Source: Parasediminibacterium sp051861445
Lineage (GTDB): Bacteria > Bacteroidota > Bacteroidia > Chitinophagales > Chitinophagaceae
Assembly: GCA_051861445.1 (NCBI GenBank)
Contig: JBHYCS010000001.1
Coordinates: forward strand, 1-64,000
DNA length: 64,000 nt
Direction of reading: 5' to 3'
Below are positions 44,982-53,784 of the stretch, in pieces. Position 1 is the stretch's first letter; each line of letters starts with the position of its first letter. The notes under the pieces were generated by a model. It was not told where the DNA came from. It ran no database searches and was given only the letters and a program-made list of their open reading frames with translations. Position numbers and translations under genes: made by a program.

Positions 44982-46545
44982 CCAAAGCGGACAAATCGGT
45001 TTCAATACCAGTTTGTCCGCTTTTATTTTTCTCTAAAACCTTTGCTACGCTTGACATCCAAGAGAAAACTGTATTCACTCTTTGGGTTAGATAATCACCA
45101 TCTTTCTTATCATACAATATTCCATCTGGAAACATTAGGTATTGAACCTTTTGTTTAAGTTGATAATTGCCAGAAGTCCATATTTTATTGAGGTTTCCAG
45201 CGATTGTAATAGAAAAATCAATGTATTTATTGAGGTTAGATAATTTAAACCCAACTTTTTGAAGCTCTTTGTTAATCTCATTTTTTTCCTCGTTGTACTT
45301 AGTGGTGTACTTATCAAATAATGCCTTTTCAAACATACCAAGCACATACCTTTCTTCTACTTCATCAATCTTAGTTTGAACATCTTTTAATCTCAATTTC
45401 AATTCACTTTCGTAGGCTTCATTTTGGCGATTCATAAAATGATAAGTCATTTTTAATTGTTCCTTTAATGGCTCAATAAAACGCTTATCTAAATTATACT
45501 CACTTAGTATGTGTTCATATTGCTTATGCAATTTTTTAGCATTACCATTACAACCACAGCCAATTTTATTGCACTTGTAGTAATGTATATTTTTCTTACG
45601 GTTCAAATATCCAGTCATAGGTGTGTTACAAGCTGCACACCTTACAAAACTTTTCAATGGCAAACTATCATCTGTAAAATTTTGTGTATAGCCTTGTGAA
45701 TGTTTTGCAGTAAGATTATTCACTTTCAAAAAAATCTTTTCTGTAATTAACGCTTCGTGTTTGCCTTGTACCAATTCGCCATTTAAAAGGTTATGAGAAA
45801 TGATGCCACAATAAAAAGTATTTCTAAAAATGTCGGTAAGTCTTTGCATCGTAATTGGCAATCCAAGAGCCTTGCATTTGGCAACTATTTCAGTATTGCT
45901 TAAACCCTCATTAGCCTTCATTAAAAAGGCTTTTCTTATCAGCTTGCCTTTCTCATTAATCAATATTTTTTGTTCCCCATTTACCTTTATTTGGTCGTAG
46001 CCAAGCGGTGCTTTACCAGTCCACCAACCACTACGCAATTTTTCAACCATTCCAGCAATACATTTTTCTCTTCTTAAATCATTATCATATTGAGAAAAAA
46101 TAAAGTGAATGTTTTGTTGCAAAGCCCCACTTGCAGTAGTTGTATCTGTTGGTTGTGTAACAGCTAATATTACAACACCAGCTTTTCTAAGTTCATCAGC
46201 AATATAAATGGCATTTGCACCAGAACGGCTAAACCTATCAACACTATAAACAATAATGTAGGATATTTTTTCCTTGCTTTGTTTAATGAATTTCAGCATT
46301 CTTTGAAACTCAAGTCTTTCATCACTTTTAGCACTTTCGTAAGTACCGCCAAAGCTACCAAGTATATTTAAAGATTTTTGCTTTGCAAGCCCCAAGCAAC
46401 CTTTCTTTTGGGTTTCAAGGCTTTGGTTATTATCGGCTTGTTCTTTCGTTGAAACACGAGTATATACAACAGCATTTTTAGTGGTTGCTACTTTAGTTTC
46501 TTTGCTATACTTAGCAAAACCTTTTAATAATTCAAGATTGCTCAT
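44944..46545 (-). CDS. Serine recombinase (large, with zinc ribbon)
   Basis: A 533-residue large serine recombinase that probably integrates and excises the island. The resolvase domain has the catalytic Ser in VVYTRVSTKEQ (about residue 33) and the conserved YSVDRFSRSG. A recombinase domain follows (GWWTGKAPLGYD, GLSNTEIVAKCKALG), then a zinc ribbon (CAACNTPMTGY with CNKIGCGC) and a C-terminal coiled coil. Its last 14 residues (ending RTGIEPVIPP) are encoded by the antisense strand of tRNA-Glu, and the stop codon is inside the tRNA. It begins 14 bases before the end of the upstream 83-residue gene. Confidence 0.92.
   Translation of the reverse strand: MSNLELLKGFAKYSKETKVATTKNAVVYTRVSTKEQADNNQSLETQKKGCLGLAKQKSLNILGSFGGTYESAKSDERLEFQRMLKFIKQSKEKISYIIVYSVDRFSRSGANAIYIADELRKAGVVILAVTQPTDTTTASGALQQNIHFIFSQYDNDLRREKCIAGMVEKLRSGWWTGKAPLGYDQIKVNGEQKILINEKGKLIRKAFLMKANEGLSNTEIVAKCKALGLPITMQRLTDIFRNTFYCGIISHNLLNGELVQGKHEALITEKIFLKVNNLTAKHSQGYTQNFTDDSLPLKSFVRCAACNTPMTGYLNRKKNIHYYKCNKIGCGCNGNAKKLHKQYEHILSEYNLDKRFIEPLKEQLKMTYHFMNRQNEAYESELKLRLKDVQTKIDEVEERYVLGMFEKALFDKYTTKYNEEKNEINKELQKVGFKLSNLNKYIDFSITIAGNLNKIWTSGNYQLKQKVQYLMFPDGILYDKKDGDYLTQRVNTVFSWMSSVAKVLEKNKSGQTGIETDLSALVERTGIEPVIPP
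44984..45028 (+). terminator. Terminator of tRNA-Glu
   Basis: AAAGCGGACAAA (44984-44995) pairs with TTTGTCCGCTTT (45012-45023), followed by a T-rich tract. It lies inside the coding sequence of the antisense recombinase gene. Confidence 0.75.
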
Positions 46546-46783
46546 TACACAATTTTAATTCAGTTTCAAATAATTGATAGGTGATTAAAGAAAATACTTG
46601 TAATGCCGATGCTACTTGCTCAGCCTCTAATTCAGTTAAGTTTTCTAAACCTTTGTACTTCCTTAGCTCGTCTGGTGTTAATTCATTGTTTTGTAAATCC
46701 TTTTTACATTTTACTGCTTTTAACATTGAAAAAATTGCTGCACCATTTAAACAGGGAACGCCTGTTAGATTGGCTATTTGCAA
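46532..46783 (-). CDS. Small hypothetical protein upstream of the recombinase, 83 aa
   Basis: A mostly helical, acidic protein; the central DELRKYKGLENLTELEAEQVASALQ is followed by a hydrophobic helix and the C-terminal LFETELKLCNEQS. The reading frame opens with TTG at 46783 after a stop codon; an ATG at 46726 would give 64 residues. Its stop codon overlaps the recombinase start by 14 bases, implying translational coupling, so it may help or restrain recombination. I do not recognise a family. Confidence 0.6.
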   Translation of the reverse strand: MQIANLTGVPCLNGAAIFSMLKAVKCKKDLQNNELTPDELRKYKGLENLTELEAEQVASALQVFSLITYQLFETELKLCNEQS

Positions 46784-46804
46784 TTAAAAGAGGAACACTC
46801 TTTA

Positions 46805-47620
46805 CTATAATTTCCTTTTTCTTTTAGCTACTAAACTTGTAACTACACCGTCATCATTCCGTAACACTCTAATATCAGTATATTCTTTCTTTTTAAGGGT
46901 ATCAAAAACTTTATCACTTGCGTGCCTTTCTGTGCCTAAAATGGTTTCCATTCTACCCTTTGAATACTTTATTTCTACCTTTTCATAATTGCCCAGTCTT
47001 ACAAAAGCAAGTAATTCAGCTTCGCTTACATCTAAAGGCAGTTCAGCTTTTTGTATAGGCTTCAAATCCACAGCAGGAAAAAAGTCTTGCAATATCTTGT
47101 TCAGGTTTATTTGTATATGGTTTTCCACTTCCCCAAATTCCCTTGCTACTTTATATTGGGTGTAGTTCGTTGGCACACAAATACCATCTTTAAACACCAA
47201 TAGCAATACAGGCATTTTATTACCTATGGCAAATGCTGTATAAAATTCCAGTATTGGCATTGCCACGCCATACTTGCTTTTTTCAAATTCAAGGCTCTCT
47301 CTAACAATCTTTATGGTGTTCCAGCCCATCCCAAATTCCCTAAGTTCACATATTATTTTTAGCCACAAAGCATCCATTATACTAAATCTTCGCCAGCCAT
47401 TATTTTCATTCGCATCTATTAGCCCCTCTTTCGTCCAGTCATATATTTGTTTTCGTGTAATCGTTTGCAGCTTAATATTGCGTTCCTTATCGTTAAGTAT
47501 TTGAGAAATTCTATTATCGCCTAAATTTTTAAAGTAGTCTTTATAGCCAATATCAAATGCTTCTTTGCGATATACTGCAACAGAATGATTATTTTTATCC
47601 CTATTATTATTTTGCAGCAT
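46805..47620 (-). CDS. MerR-like helix-turn-helix regulator, 271 aa
   Basis: The region from about residue 50 to 110 has the MerR-like winged helix pattern: ITRKQIYDWTKEGLIDANENN, then WRRFSIMDALWLKIICELREFGMGWNTIKIVRE. The remaining 160 residues are unlike standard MerR effector domains and include a possible beta-rich segment. It could control the island genes. Its promoter region carries a perfect inverted repeat (47656-47679) next to a -7 element, so autoregulation is likely. It is divergent from the defence operon. Confidence 0.7.
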   Translation of the reverse strand: MLQNNNRDKNNHSVAVYRKEAFDIGYKDYFKNLGDNRISQILNDKERNIKLQTITRKQIYDWTKEGLIDANENNGWRRFSIMDALWLKIICELREFGMGWNTIKIVRESLEFEKSKYGVAMPILEFYTAFAIGNKMPVLLLVFKDGICVPTNYTQYKVAREFGEVENHIQINLNKILQDFFPAVDLKPIQKAELPLDVSEAELLAFVRLGNYEKVEIKYSKGRMETILGTERHASDKVFDTLKKKEYTDIRVLRNDDGVVTSLVAKRKRKL

Positions 47621-47644
47621 CGTTTATAACTTATTTTGAAGTAT

Positions 47645-47679
47645 CAAAGATAATAAAACGTTACCGAATAGTAACGTTT
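47645..47679 (-). promoter_or_regulatory. Regulator promoter with a perfect inverted repeat operator
   Basis: On the minus strand TATCTTTG (47645-47652) matches TAnnTTTG. Three bases upstream of it is the perfect inverted repeat AAACGTTAC-N6-GTAACGTTT (47656-47679), which covers the spacer between -7 and -33, where MerR-type regulators bind. It also lies 47 bases before the start of the defence operon on the other strand, so one site could control both. Confidence 0.65.
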
Positions 47680-47725
47680 GTGGATAAAAATTAATAGTCT
47701 TAACAGCTAAAAGTAACAACAGCTT

Positions 47726-48610
47726 ATGGCAAAAGATTTGCAAATAGCGTCAACAAAAAATGTAGGTTTCGAGGTGTTTCGATACCAGTTAGTAGTAGAT
47801 AAAACAATGCAAGCCGATGCATTTAAAAAGTACGAATCACCTGAGCAATTAAGGGCAGATAAAAACAACATTTTTAAGGATGTTATAACCAATCAAAACT
47901 TTCGTTTCAATTCGTCCAGCACCAATATCAAATCAAAGCTGCTTTACCAAAAAGACGATATGTACTATTTTAAAATAAGTACACGCCGTAAAGCTCGTAT
48001 TTACAAAGAAGATTTTACAGAAGATACCATAGACAATTTTCCAAACATTATTGTTGCCATCAACAACAATCCAGATGTTCAAAAAATTGCCATTCAAACC
48101 ACTACCAACCCTTTTAAAGATGCTGAAACTGTAAGGCGTTTTATAATTGAAAGTGTAGATACAAAAATTAAAACCCACAGCCTTTCATTTTATCTTGAAC
48201 CCATTTTTGATAAGCAAGACTTTTGGCACTTTGTACGAAAGTATCCCAACCAAATAACACAGCTTAATTTCAGCTTTATTTCACCCAACCTTGCCAACAT
48301 TTCTAAAAATCTTACCATAGACCTTAAACAGGCTTATGAAGATACCAATATGCACAAGGCTAAATTTGAAATGAAAGCCGAAGAAGGTAGCGTATTGCAA
48401 ATAACAGAAAACGGCAAGTTTGTAAATGGATTGGTATCTTACATTGCTGATGGTGGTGGTGCAGATAAGGGTATAACAGCAAAAATTTTAGGTAGGCGAG
48501 ATTTATTAAATACTGCTCAAAACCCAAGTGAATTTACCATTGATGACAAATTTATTAAAGCCAATAACTGGGAAGAATTAAACAATCAATTTAAAGATAT
48601 TTTACTATAA
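47726..48610 (+). CDS. Unknown protein, first gene of the type III restriction operon, 294 aa
   Basis: I do not recognise the family. The protein is soluble and mixed alpha/beta, with a segment rich in Phe, Asn and Ser (NQNFRFNSSSTNIKSKLLYQKDDMYYFKIS) and a conserved-looking SLSFYLEPIFDKQDFWHFVRKYPNQI. There is no membrane helix, P-loop or nuclease motif that I can see. The next gene starts 22 bases downstream, so it is part of the restriction-modification operon. It could be an accessory or anti-self factor, or a separate defence sensor. Only context supports this. Confidence 0.65.
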   Translation: MAKDLQIASTKNVGFEVFRYQLVVDKTMQADAFKKYESPEQLRADKNNIFKDVITNQNFRFNSSSTNIKSKLLYQKDDMYYFKISTRRKARIYKEDFTEDTIDNFPNIIVAINNNPDVQKIAIQTTTNPFKDAETVRRFIIESVDTKIKTHSLSFYLEPIFDKQDFWHFVRKYPNQITQLNFSFISPNLANISKNLTIDLKQAYEDTNMHKAKFEMKAEEGSVLQITENGKFVNGLVSYIADGGGADKGITAKILGRRDLLNTAQNPSEFTIDDKFIKANNWEELNNQFKDILL

Positions 48611-48632
48611 CCAACACATTGAACACACTACT

Positions 48633-50645
48633 ATGACCGATAAACTGCCACTACAAAGCCCTAACCTTGTTAGCCAAAATATAGAACGAATTGCAGCCCT
48701 TTTTCCTAATTGCATAACTGAAACTGCCAATGGCAAAGCCATAGATTTTGATTTGCTAAAGCAAGAATTAAACACAGATATTGTAGATGGTTTAAAAGAA
48801 CGTTACCGCTTGGAATGGGCTGGCAAACGTGAAGCCATTGTAACTGCCAACCTGCCTACTACCAAAACTTTACGCCCAATAAAAGCAGATAGTGTAGATT
48901 TTGATACTACACAAAACCTATACATAGAAGGCGATAACCTAGAAGTATTAAAACTATTACAAGAAAGCTATTTGGGCAAGATAAATATGATAGACATTGA
49001 CCCACCTTACAATACAGGTAACGACTTTGTATATAAAGACAATTTCACCCAAGACAAAGCCGAATATGAACAGGAAAATGCTATTAAGGACGAATACAAC
49101 CAACGCTTAGTTACCAACCCTGAAACAAGCGGCAGATACCACAGCGATTGGCTTACAATGATGTACCCACGCCTAAAATTGGCAAGAAATTTATTAACTG
49201 ATGACGGTGTAATTTTTATTCATATTGATGATAACGAAGTACATAATTTGAGAAAGTTATGTGATGAGATTTTCGGGGAGAATAATTTCATTTCTCAATT
49301 GATTTGGGAAAAGAAAAAAAAAGGAGCATTTCTTTCGGGTTCGGTTACTAATATAAAAGAATATATCCTTGTTTATTCTAAATCATTAGAAAAATTTGAA
49401 GGCTTAATTGGTGAAATAAATAAAGCAGAAGAAACCTACCCAGTTATTAAAACAACTAATTCAAGAGGAATACGAAAAATAAAAAAAGGAATATTAAGTA
49501 AATACAAAGAAGAAAATCATTTTTTAAAAGCAGGTACACGAATAAGCTCGGGTAATATGGAGTTAATTTTGCAATCAGATTTAATAATAAAAGAGGGCAA
49601 ACTTTTTCAAGATGTTCTTATTGAAAGTAACTGGATTTATTCTCAAGAGTTGTTAGATAAATATTCCGATGACAACACTTTGTATATAACACAAGACCTA
49701 TATTTTCGAAGAATAGTTACTGAGCCACGAACTAAGATGCTAAAGGACATATTGCAAATGAAGGGTAACGAAAACAATGGTTTTAAATTTAAATTTTCAG
49801 ATGATTTATTTATTGATGGATGGGGTACTAATGAGGATGCCTTTGATGAATTACATGAATTATTGGATGGACAAAACTTAATGAGTTTTCCCAAACCTTC
49901 AAAGCTAATCTCAAAATTAATTTTGTCGGCAACAAGATTCAATAAGGATTCAATAATTCTTGATTTCTTTTCTGGTTCATCTACTACGGCACACGCAGTG
50001 ATGCAGCTAAATGCAGGAGATGGTGGTAATAGAAAATTTATAATGGTGCAAGTTCCAGAGGCTACAGATGAAAAAAGTGAAGCATATAAAGCAGGCTATA
50101 AAAACATTTGTGAAATAGGTAAAGAACGTATTCGTAGAGCAGGAAAGTCAATAGTCAATAGACAAGAGTCAATGGTAAAAAAAACGAAGCAAGAATTAAA
50201 TCTTGAGCAACCCACTCACTCCTCACCACTCACCATAGACACTGGCTTTCGTGTGTATAGGCTAGATACCAGCAATATGCGGGATGTGTATTATAAACCA
50301 CAAGATTACAAGCAAGAAAATTTAGAACTTTTTGCCAGCAATATAAAACCAGATAGAACGCCTGAAGATTTATTAGCACAAGTAATGCTTAGTTGGGGCT
50401 TGCCTTTGCACTACAAAATAGAAACCTTAACCATACAAAGCAAACAAGTTTTTAAAGTAGAGCAAAATAGTTTGTTTGCTTGTTTTGATAATGGTATAGA
50501 TGAAGCCTTTGCCAAAGAAATTGCTACACACCAACCCCTACGCATAGTGTTTAAAGACGACAGTTTTACAAACGATACTGCCAAAGAAAATGTAAAGCAG
50601 TTGTTAAAACAATTAAGTCCTAATACTGAAATGAAAGTAATCTAA
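48633..50645 (+). CDS. mod: Type III restriction-modification DNA methyltransferase (Mod)
   Basis: A 670-residue DNA N6-adenine methyltransferase of the beta group, in which the catalytic motif comes first. Motif IV DPPYNTG is at about residues 123-129 and the AdoMet motif I FSGSSTT at about 445-451. The region between about 190 and 370 is the variable target-recognition domain. The C-terminal part resembles type III Mod subunits. It would methylate an asymmetric site on one strand. It is directly followed by the restriction subunit, 4 bases downstream. Confidence 0.93.
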   Translation: MTDKLPLQSPNLVSQNIERIAALFPNCITETANGKAIDFDLLKQELNTDIVDGLKERYRLEWAGKREAIVTANLPTTKTLRPIKADSVDFDTTQNLYIEGDNLEVLKLLQESYLGKINMIDIDPPYNTGNDFVYKDNFTQDKAEYEQENAIKDEYNQRLVTNPETSGRYHSDWLTMMYPRLKLARNLLTDDGVIFIHIDDNEVHNLRKLCDEIFGENNFISQLIWEKKKKGAFLSGSVTNIKEYILVYSKSLEKFEGLIGEINKAEETYPVIKTTNSRGIRKIKKGILSKYKEENHFLKAGTRISSGNMELILQSDLIIKEGKLFQDVLIESNWIYSQELLDKYSDDNTLYITQDLYFRRIVTEPRTKMLKDILQMKGNENNGFKFKFSDDLFIDGWGTNEDAFDELHELLDGQNLMSFPKPSKLISKLILSATRFNKDSIILDFFSGSSTTAHAVMQLNAGDGGNRKFIMVQVPEATDEKSEAYKAGYKNICEIGKERIRRAGKSIVNRQESMVKKTKQELNLEQPTHSSPLTIDTGFRVYRLDTSNMRDVYYKPQDYKQENLELFASNIKPDRTPEDLLAQVMLSWGLPLHYKIETLTIQSKQVFKVEQNSLFACFDNGIDEAFAKEIATHQPLRIVFKDDSFTNDTAKENVKQLLKQLSPNTEMKVI

Positions 50646-50649
50646 ACCT

Positions 50650-53600
50650 ATGCTACTACAATTTAAAGAACAACAATTTCAGATAGATGCAGTAAACGCA
50701 GTGGTCAATTGCTTTGCAGGTCAGTTGCCTAAAACCAATCGTTTTACATTAGAACGTAGTGCAGCACTCATACAAAAAGCAAAAGAAGCTGCCAGTGGTG
50801 TCGTTACATTAGGTTTTGAAGATACTATTTTAGAAGAAATTGGTTATAGAAACAGTCCTTTAGGCATCACAGAAAGCCAAATATTAACCAACATACAGCA
50901 GGTTCAACAGTTAAACGAAATACCACCAAGCCAGCAATTAGAAAGGGTAAAAGGTGTAAACAAAGGTGTTAATTTGACTATTGAAATGGAAACAGGTACA
51001 GGTAAAACTTACACCTATATCCGTACAATGTATGAGTTAAATAAAAAGTATGGTTGGAGCAAGTTTATAATTATTGTGCCAAGCATTGCCATTCGTGAAG
51101 GTGTGTTTAAATCTTTTGAATTAACCCAAAACCATTTTCAGGAAATATACAACCATAAAATTGTTCCATTTATTTATAATAGTAGCAAGCCACAAGATAT
51201 TGAAACCTTTGCCAGCGATAGTAGAATAAGTGTAATGATTATTAACACACAGGCTTTTAATGCTCGTGGTGCAGATGCAAGGCGTATTTATATGGAACTT
51301 GACCATTTTGGTACAAGAAAACCCATTGAAATAATTGCACAAACCAATCCAATAATTATAATAGACGAACCTCAAAGTGTAGATGGTGAAGCTACTTTAA
51401 AAAGTATGCAAGACTTTAACCCACTGTTTACTCTTCGTTATTCTGCCACACATAAAATAGACTATAACAAAGTATATCGTTTAGATGCTTTAGATGCTTA
51501 CAATAAAAAGTTAGTGAAGAAAATTCAGGTAAAAGGTATTAGCCTAAAAGGTACAACAGGCACTAATGGTTATTTGTATGTAGAGCAAATTATTTTAAGT
51601 AAAACCAAAGCACCAGTTGCATTAATTGAATTTGAAAAACGTAATGCCAATAATGAGGCAAAACGTATCAGGCAAAAATTAGAAAAAGGAGCAAATCTAT
51701 TTGAACTAAGTGGTGGTATGCAACAATACCAGCAATATACAATTCAAGAAATAGATGCTTACCAAAATAAGATTGTATTAAATGGACAAGATGTTTTTGC
51801 AGGCGAAGTAGTAGGCGATTATTACGAACAAGATTTTCGTAGAATACAAATCAGAGAAACTATTATTAGCCATTTAAACAAGGAAAAACAGTTGTTCGAT
51901 AAAGGCATTAAAGTATTGAGTTTATTCTTTATTGATAGTGTAGAAAAATACAGGGTGTACGATAAAGATGGTATTGAAACCTTAGGTGAATATGCCAGAA
52001 TTTTTGAAGAAGAATACAATAAAGTTAGAAACGATTTTATTGACTTATTCAAGCAAGATTACAATGAATTTTTACATAATACAGACCCAAGCAAAGTACA
52101 CAAAGGCTACTTACCAAGCAACTACCAAAAGTATTTAGAACGTGATGCTGCCGACAAAATACACAATGGCTACTTCTCTATTGATAAGAAAAATAAGTTG
52201 GTTGACCCTACTGTAAAACGTGGCAGTGAAGATGCTGATGATATTAGTGCTTACGACCTTATTATGAAAGATAAAGAGAGGTTATTAAGTTTTAATGAGC
52301 CTACACGTTTTATCTTTTCTCATAGTGCATTAAAAGAAGGTTGGGACAATCCTAATGTATTTCAAATTTGTGCCTTAAAACACAATGAAGGTGCAGCTAC
52401 AAGACGTAGGCAAGAAGTTGGTAGAGGTATGAGGCTTTGTGTAAATGAAGATGGTGTAAGATTAGATTATGAAAGCATTGGTGAGCAAGTACACGAAATA
52501 AATAAGCTAACAGTTATAGCCAGTGAAAGCTATGAAGAATTTGCCAAAGGTTTGCAAAATGAAATAGCAGCTACATTGCAAAGTCGTCCACAAAAAATTG
52601 AAGTGGCTTTATTTATTGATAAGGTGCTTACCAATGAAAAAGGCGAAAAATTAAGATTAGATGCTTTTCAGGCAACCCAACTAAACAACACATTGTTATA
52701 CGAAAGAGTTGCAGATATTAATGGCAAAATAACAGATGCAGGCAAAGCATTAATTGAAGAAAACAAAGTGCCATTGCCAGCTAATTTAGAACCTTATCGT
52801 AACGATATAAACAAACTATTAAAATCAATTTACACAGGCGAACCTTTTGGAGTAGATGATGATAGAAAAATTACTACAATAGCAGTAAACACTAACTTCT
52901 ACAAAAAAGAGTTTCAGGCTTTGTGGGAAAAAATAAACATCAAATCTATTTACGAAGTGCAGTTTGATACAGCCAAGTTAATTGACGATAGCAAAAACAA
53001 AATCAATGCACAGCTTGAAATTGCCGATAGAAGTTATGAAGTAAAAGAAGGTGTATTAGAGCAAGCTACTAAAGAACAAATGGAAAACAACGAAGCCATT
53101 ACTTTAGTAGATAGAACCAATAAAAAATTAAGTACCGATGTTTTTACTAATACAACCTATGATATTATTGGCGAAATAGTGGCTATTACCAATTTAAAAA
53201 GGCATACAGTCACAGAAATTCTAAAGAAAATTAGCCCTCTTAAATTCTTATTAATTAGAAAGAACCCAGAGGAATTTATAGCAAAAAGTAGTAAGCTAAT
53301 TAATGAAGTAAAAGCAAGTTTAATCTTCAACAATATTGTGTATCACAAAATAGATGAAACACACGATGCTAAAACAGTTTTCACCAATACAAAAGAAGCA
53401 TTGCGTAGTTCAGAGTTGCTTAAAAAGCACATATACGATTACATTGTAACCGATAGTGAAATTGAAAGAAAATTTGCCAATAGTTTAGATAATAGTGCAG
53501 AGGTTACAGTGTATGCTAAGTTACCTAAGAACTTCTTTATTACTACACCAGTTGCCAACTACAGCCCAGATTGGGCAATAGTTTTCGATAAGGAAAAAGT

Positions 53601-53784
53601 AAGACACATCTACTTTGTAGCTGAAACCAAAGGTTCTGATTCAGATTTGGATTTAAGAGAAATTGAGAAACTAAAATTGCATTGTGCCGAAGAACATTTT
53701 AAAGCAATCAGCAATACAGAAGTAGTATTTAAAAAAGTAAGCACCTATGAAAAGCTATTAGAAATAGTACAACTAAAACAATAA
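50650..53784 (+). CDS. res: Type III restriction-modification helicase/endonuclease (Res)
   Basis: A 1044-residue translocating restriction subunit. Walker A (EMETGTGKT, about residue 114) and a DExH-like motif II (IIIDEPQS, about residue 237) are visible, with motif VI as RRRQEVGRGMR (about residue 580). Near the C-terminus, PDWAIVF followed by FVAETKG fits a PD-(D/E)xK nuclease. It works with Mod to cut unmodified DNA when two head-to-head sites are present, which is known for type III enzymes. Its last base overlaps the start of the helicase gene. Confidence 0.93.
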   Translation: MLLQFKEQQFQIDAVNAVVNCFAGQLPKTNRFTLERSAALIQKAKEAASGVVTLGFEDTILEEIGYRNSPLGITESQILTNIQQVQQLNEIPPSQQLERVKGVNKGVNLTIEMETGTGKTYTYIRTMYELNKKYGWSKFIIIVPSIAIREGVFKSFELTQNHFQEIYNHKIVPFIYNSSKPQDIETFASDSRISVMIINTQAFNARGADARRIYMELDHFGTRKPIEIIAQTNPIIIIDEPQSVDGEATLKSMQDFNPLFTLRYSATHKIDYNKVYRLDALDAYNKKLVKKIQVKGISLKGTTGTNGYLYVEQIILSKTKAPVALIEFEKRNANNEAKRIRQKLEKGANLFELSGGMQQYQQYTIQEIDAYQNKIVLNGQDVFAGEVVGDYYEQDFRRIQIRETIISHLNKEKQLFDKGIKVLSLFFIDSVEKYRVYDKDGIETLGEYARIFEEEYNKVRNDFIDLFKQDYNEFLHNTDPSKVHKGYLPSNYQKYLERDAADKIHNGYFSIDKKNKLVDPTVKRGSEDADDISAYDLIMKDKERLLSFNEPTRFIFSHSALKEGWDNPNVFQICALKHNEGAATRRRQEVGRGMRLCVNEDGVRLDYESIGEQVHEINKLTVIASESYEEFAKGLQNEIAATLQSRPQKIEVALFIDKVLTNEKGEKLRLDAFQATQLNNTLLYERVADINGKITDAGKALIEENKVPLPANLEPYRNDINKLLKSIYTGEPFGVDDDRKITTIAVNTNFYKKEFQALWEKINIKSIYEVQFDTAKLIDDSKNKINAQLEIADRSYEVKEGVLEQATKEQMENNEAITLVDRTNKKLSTDVFTNTTYDIIGEIVAITNLKRHTVTEILKKISPLKFLLIRKNPEEFIAKSSKLINEVKASLIFNNIVYHKIDETHDAKTVFTNTKEALRSSELLKKHIYDYIVTDSEIERKFANSLDNSAEVTVYAKLPKNFFITTPVANYSPDWAIVFDKEKVRHIYFVAETKGSDSDLDLREIEKLKLHCAEEHFKAISNTEVVFKKVSTYEKLLEIVQLKQ

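Noticed and set aside
44916..45158. Plus-strand frame starting inside tRNA-Glu
   Set aside because: It lies over the tRNA and antisense to the serine recombinase; no domain is visible.
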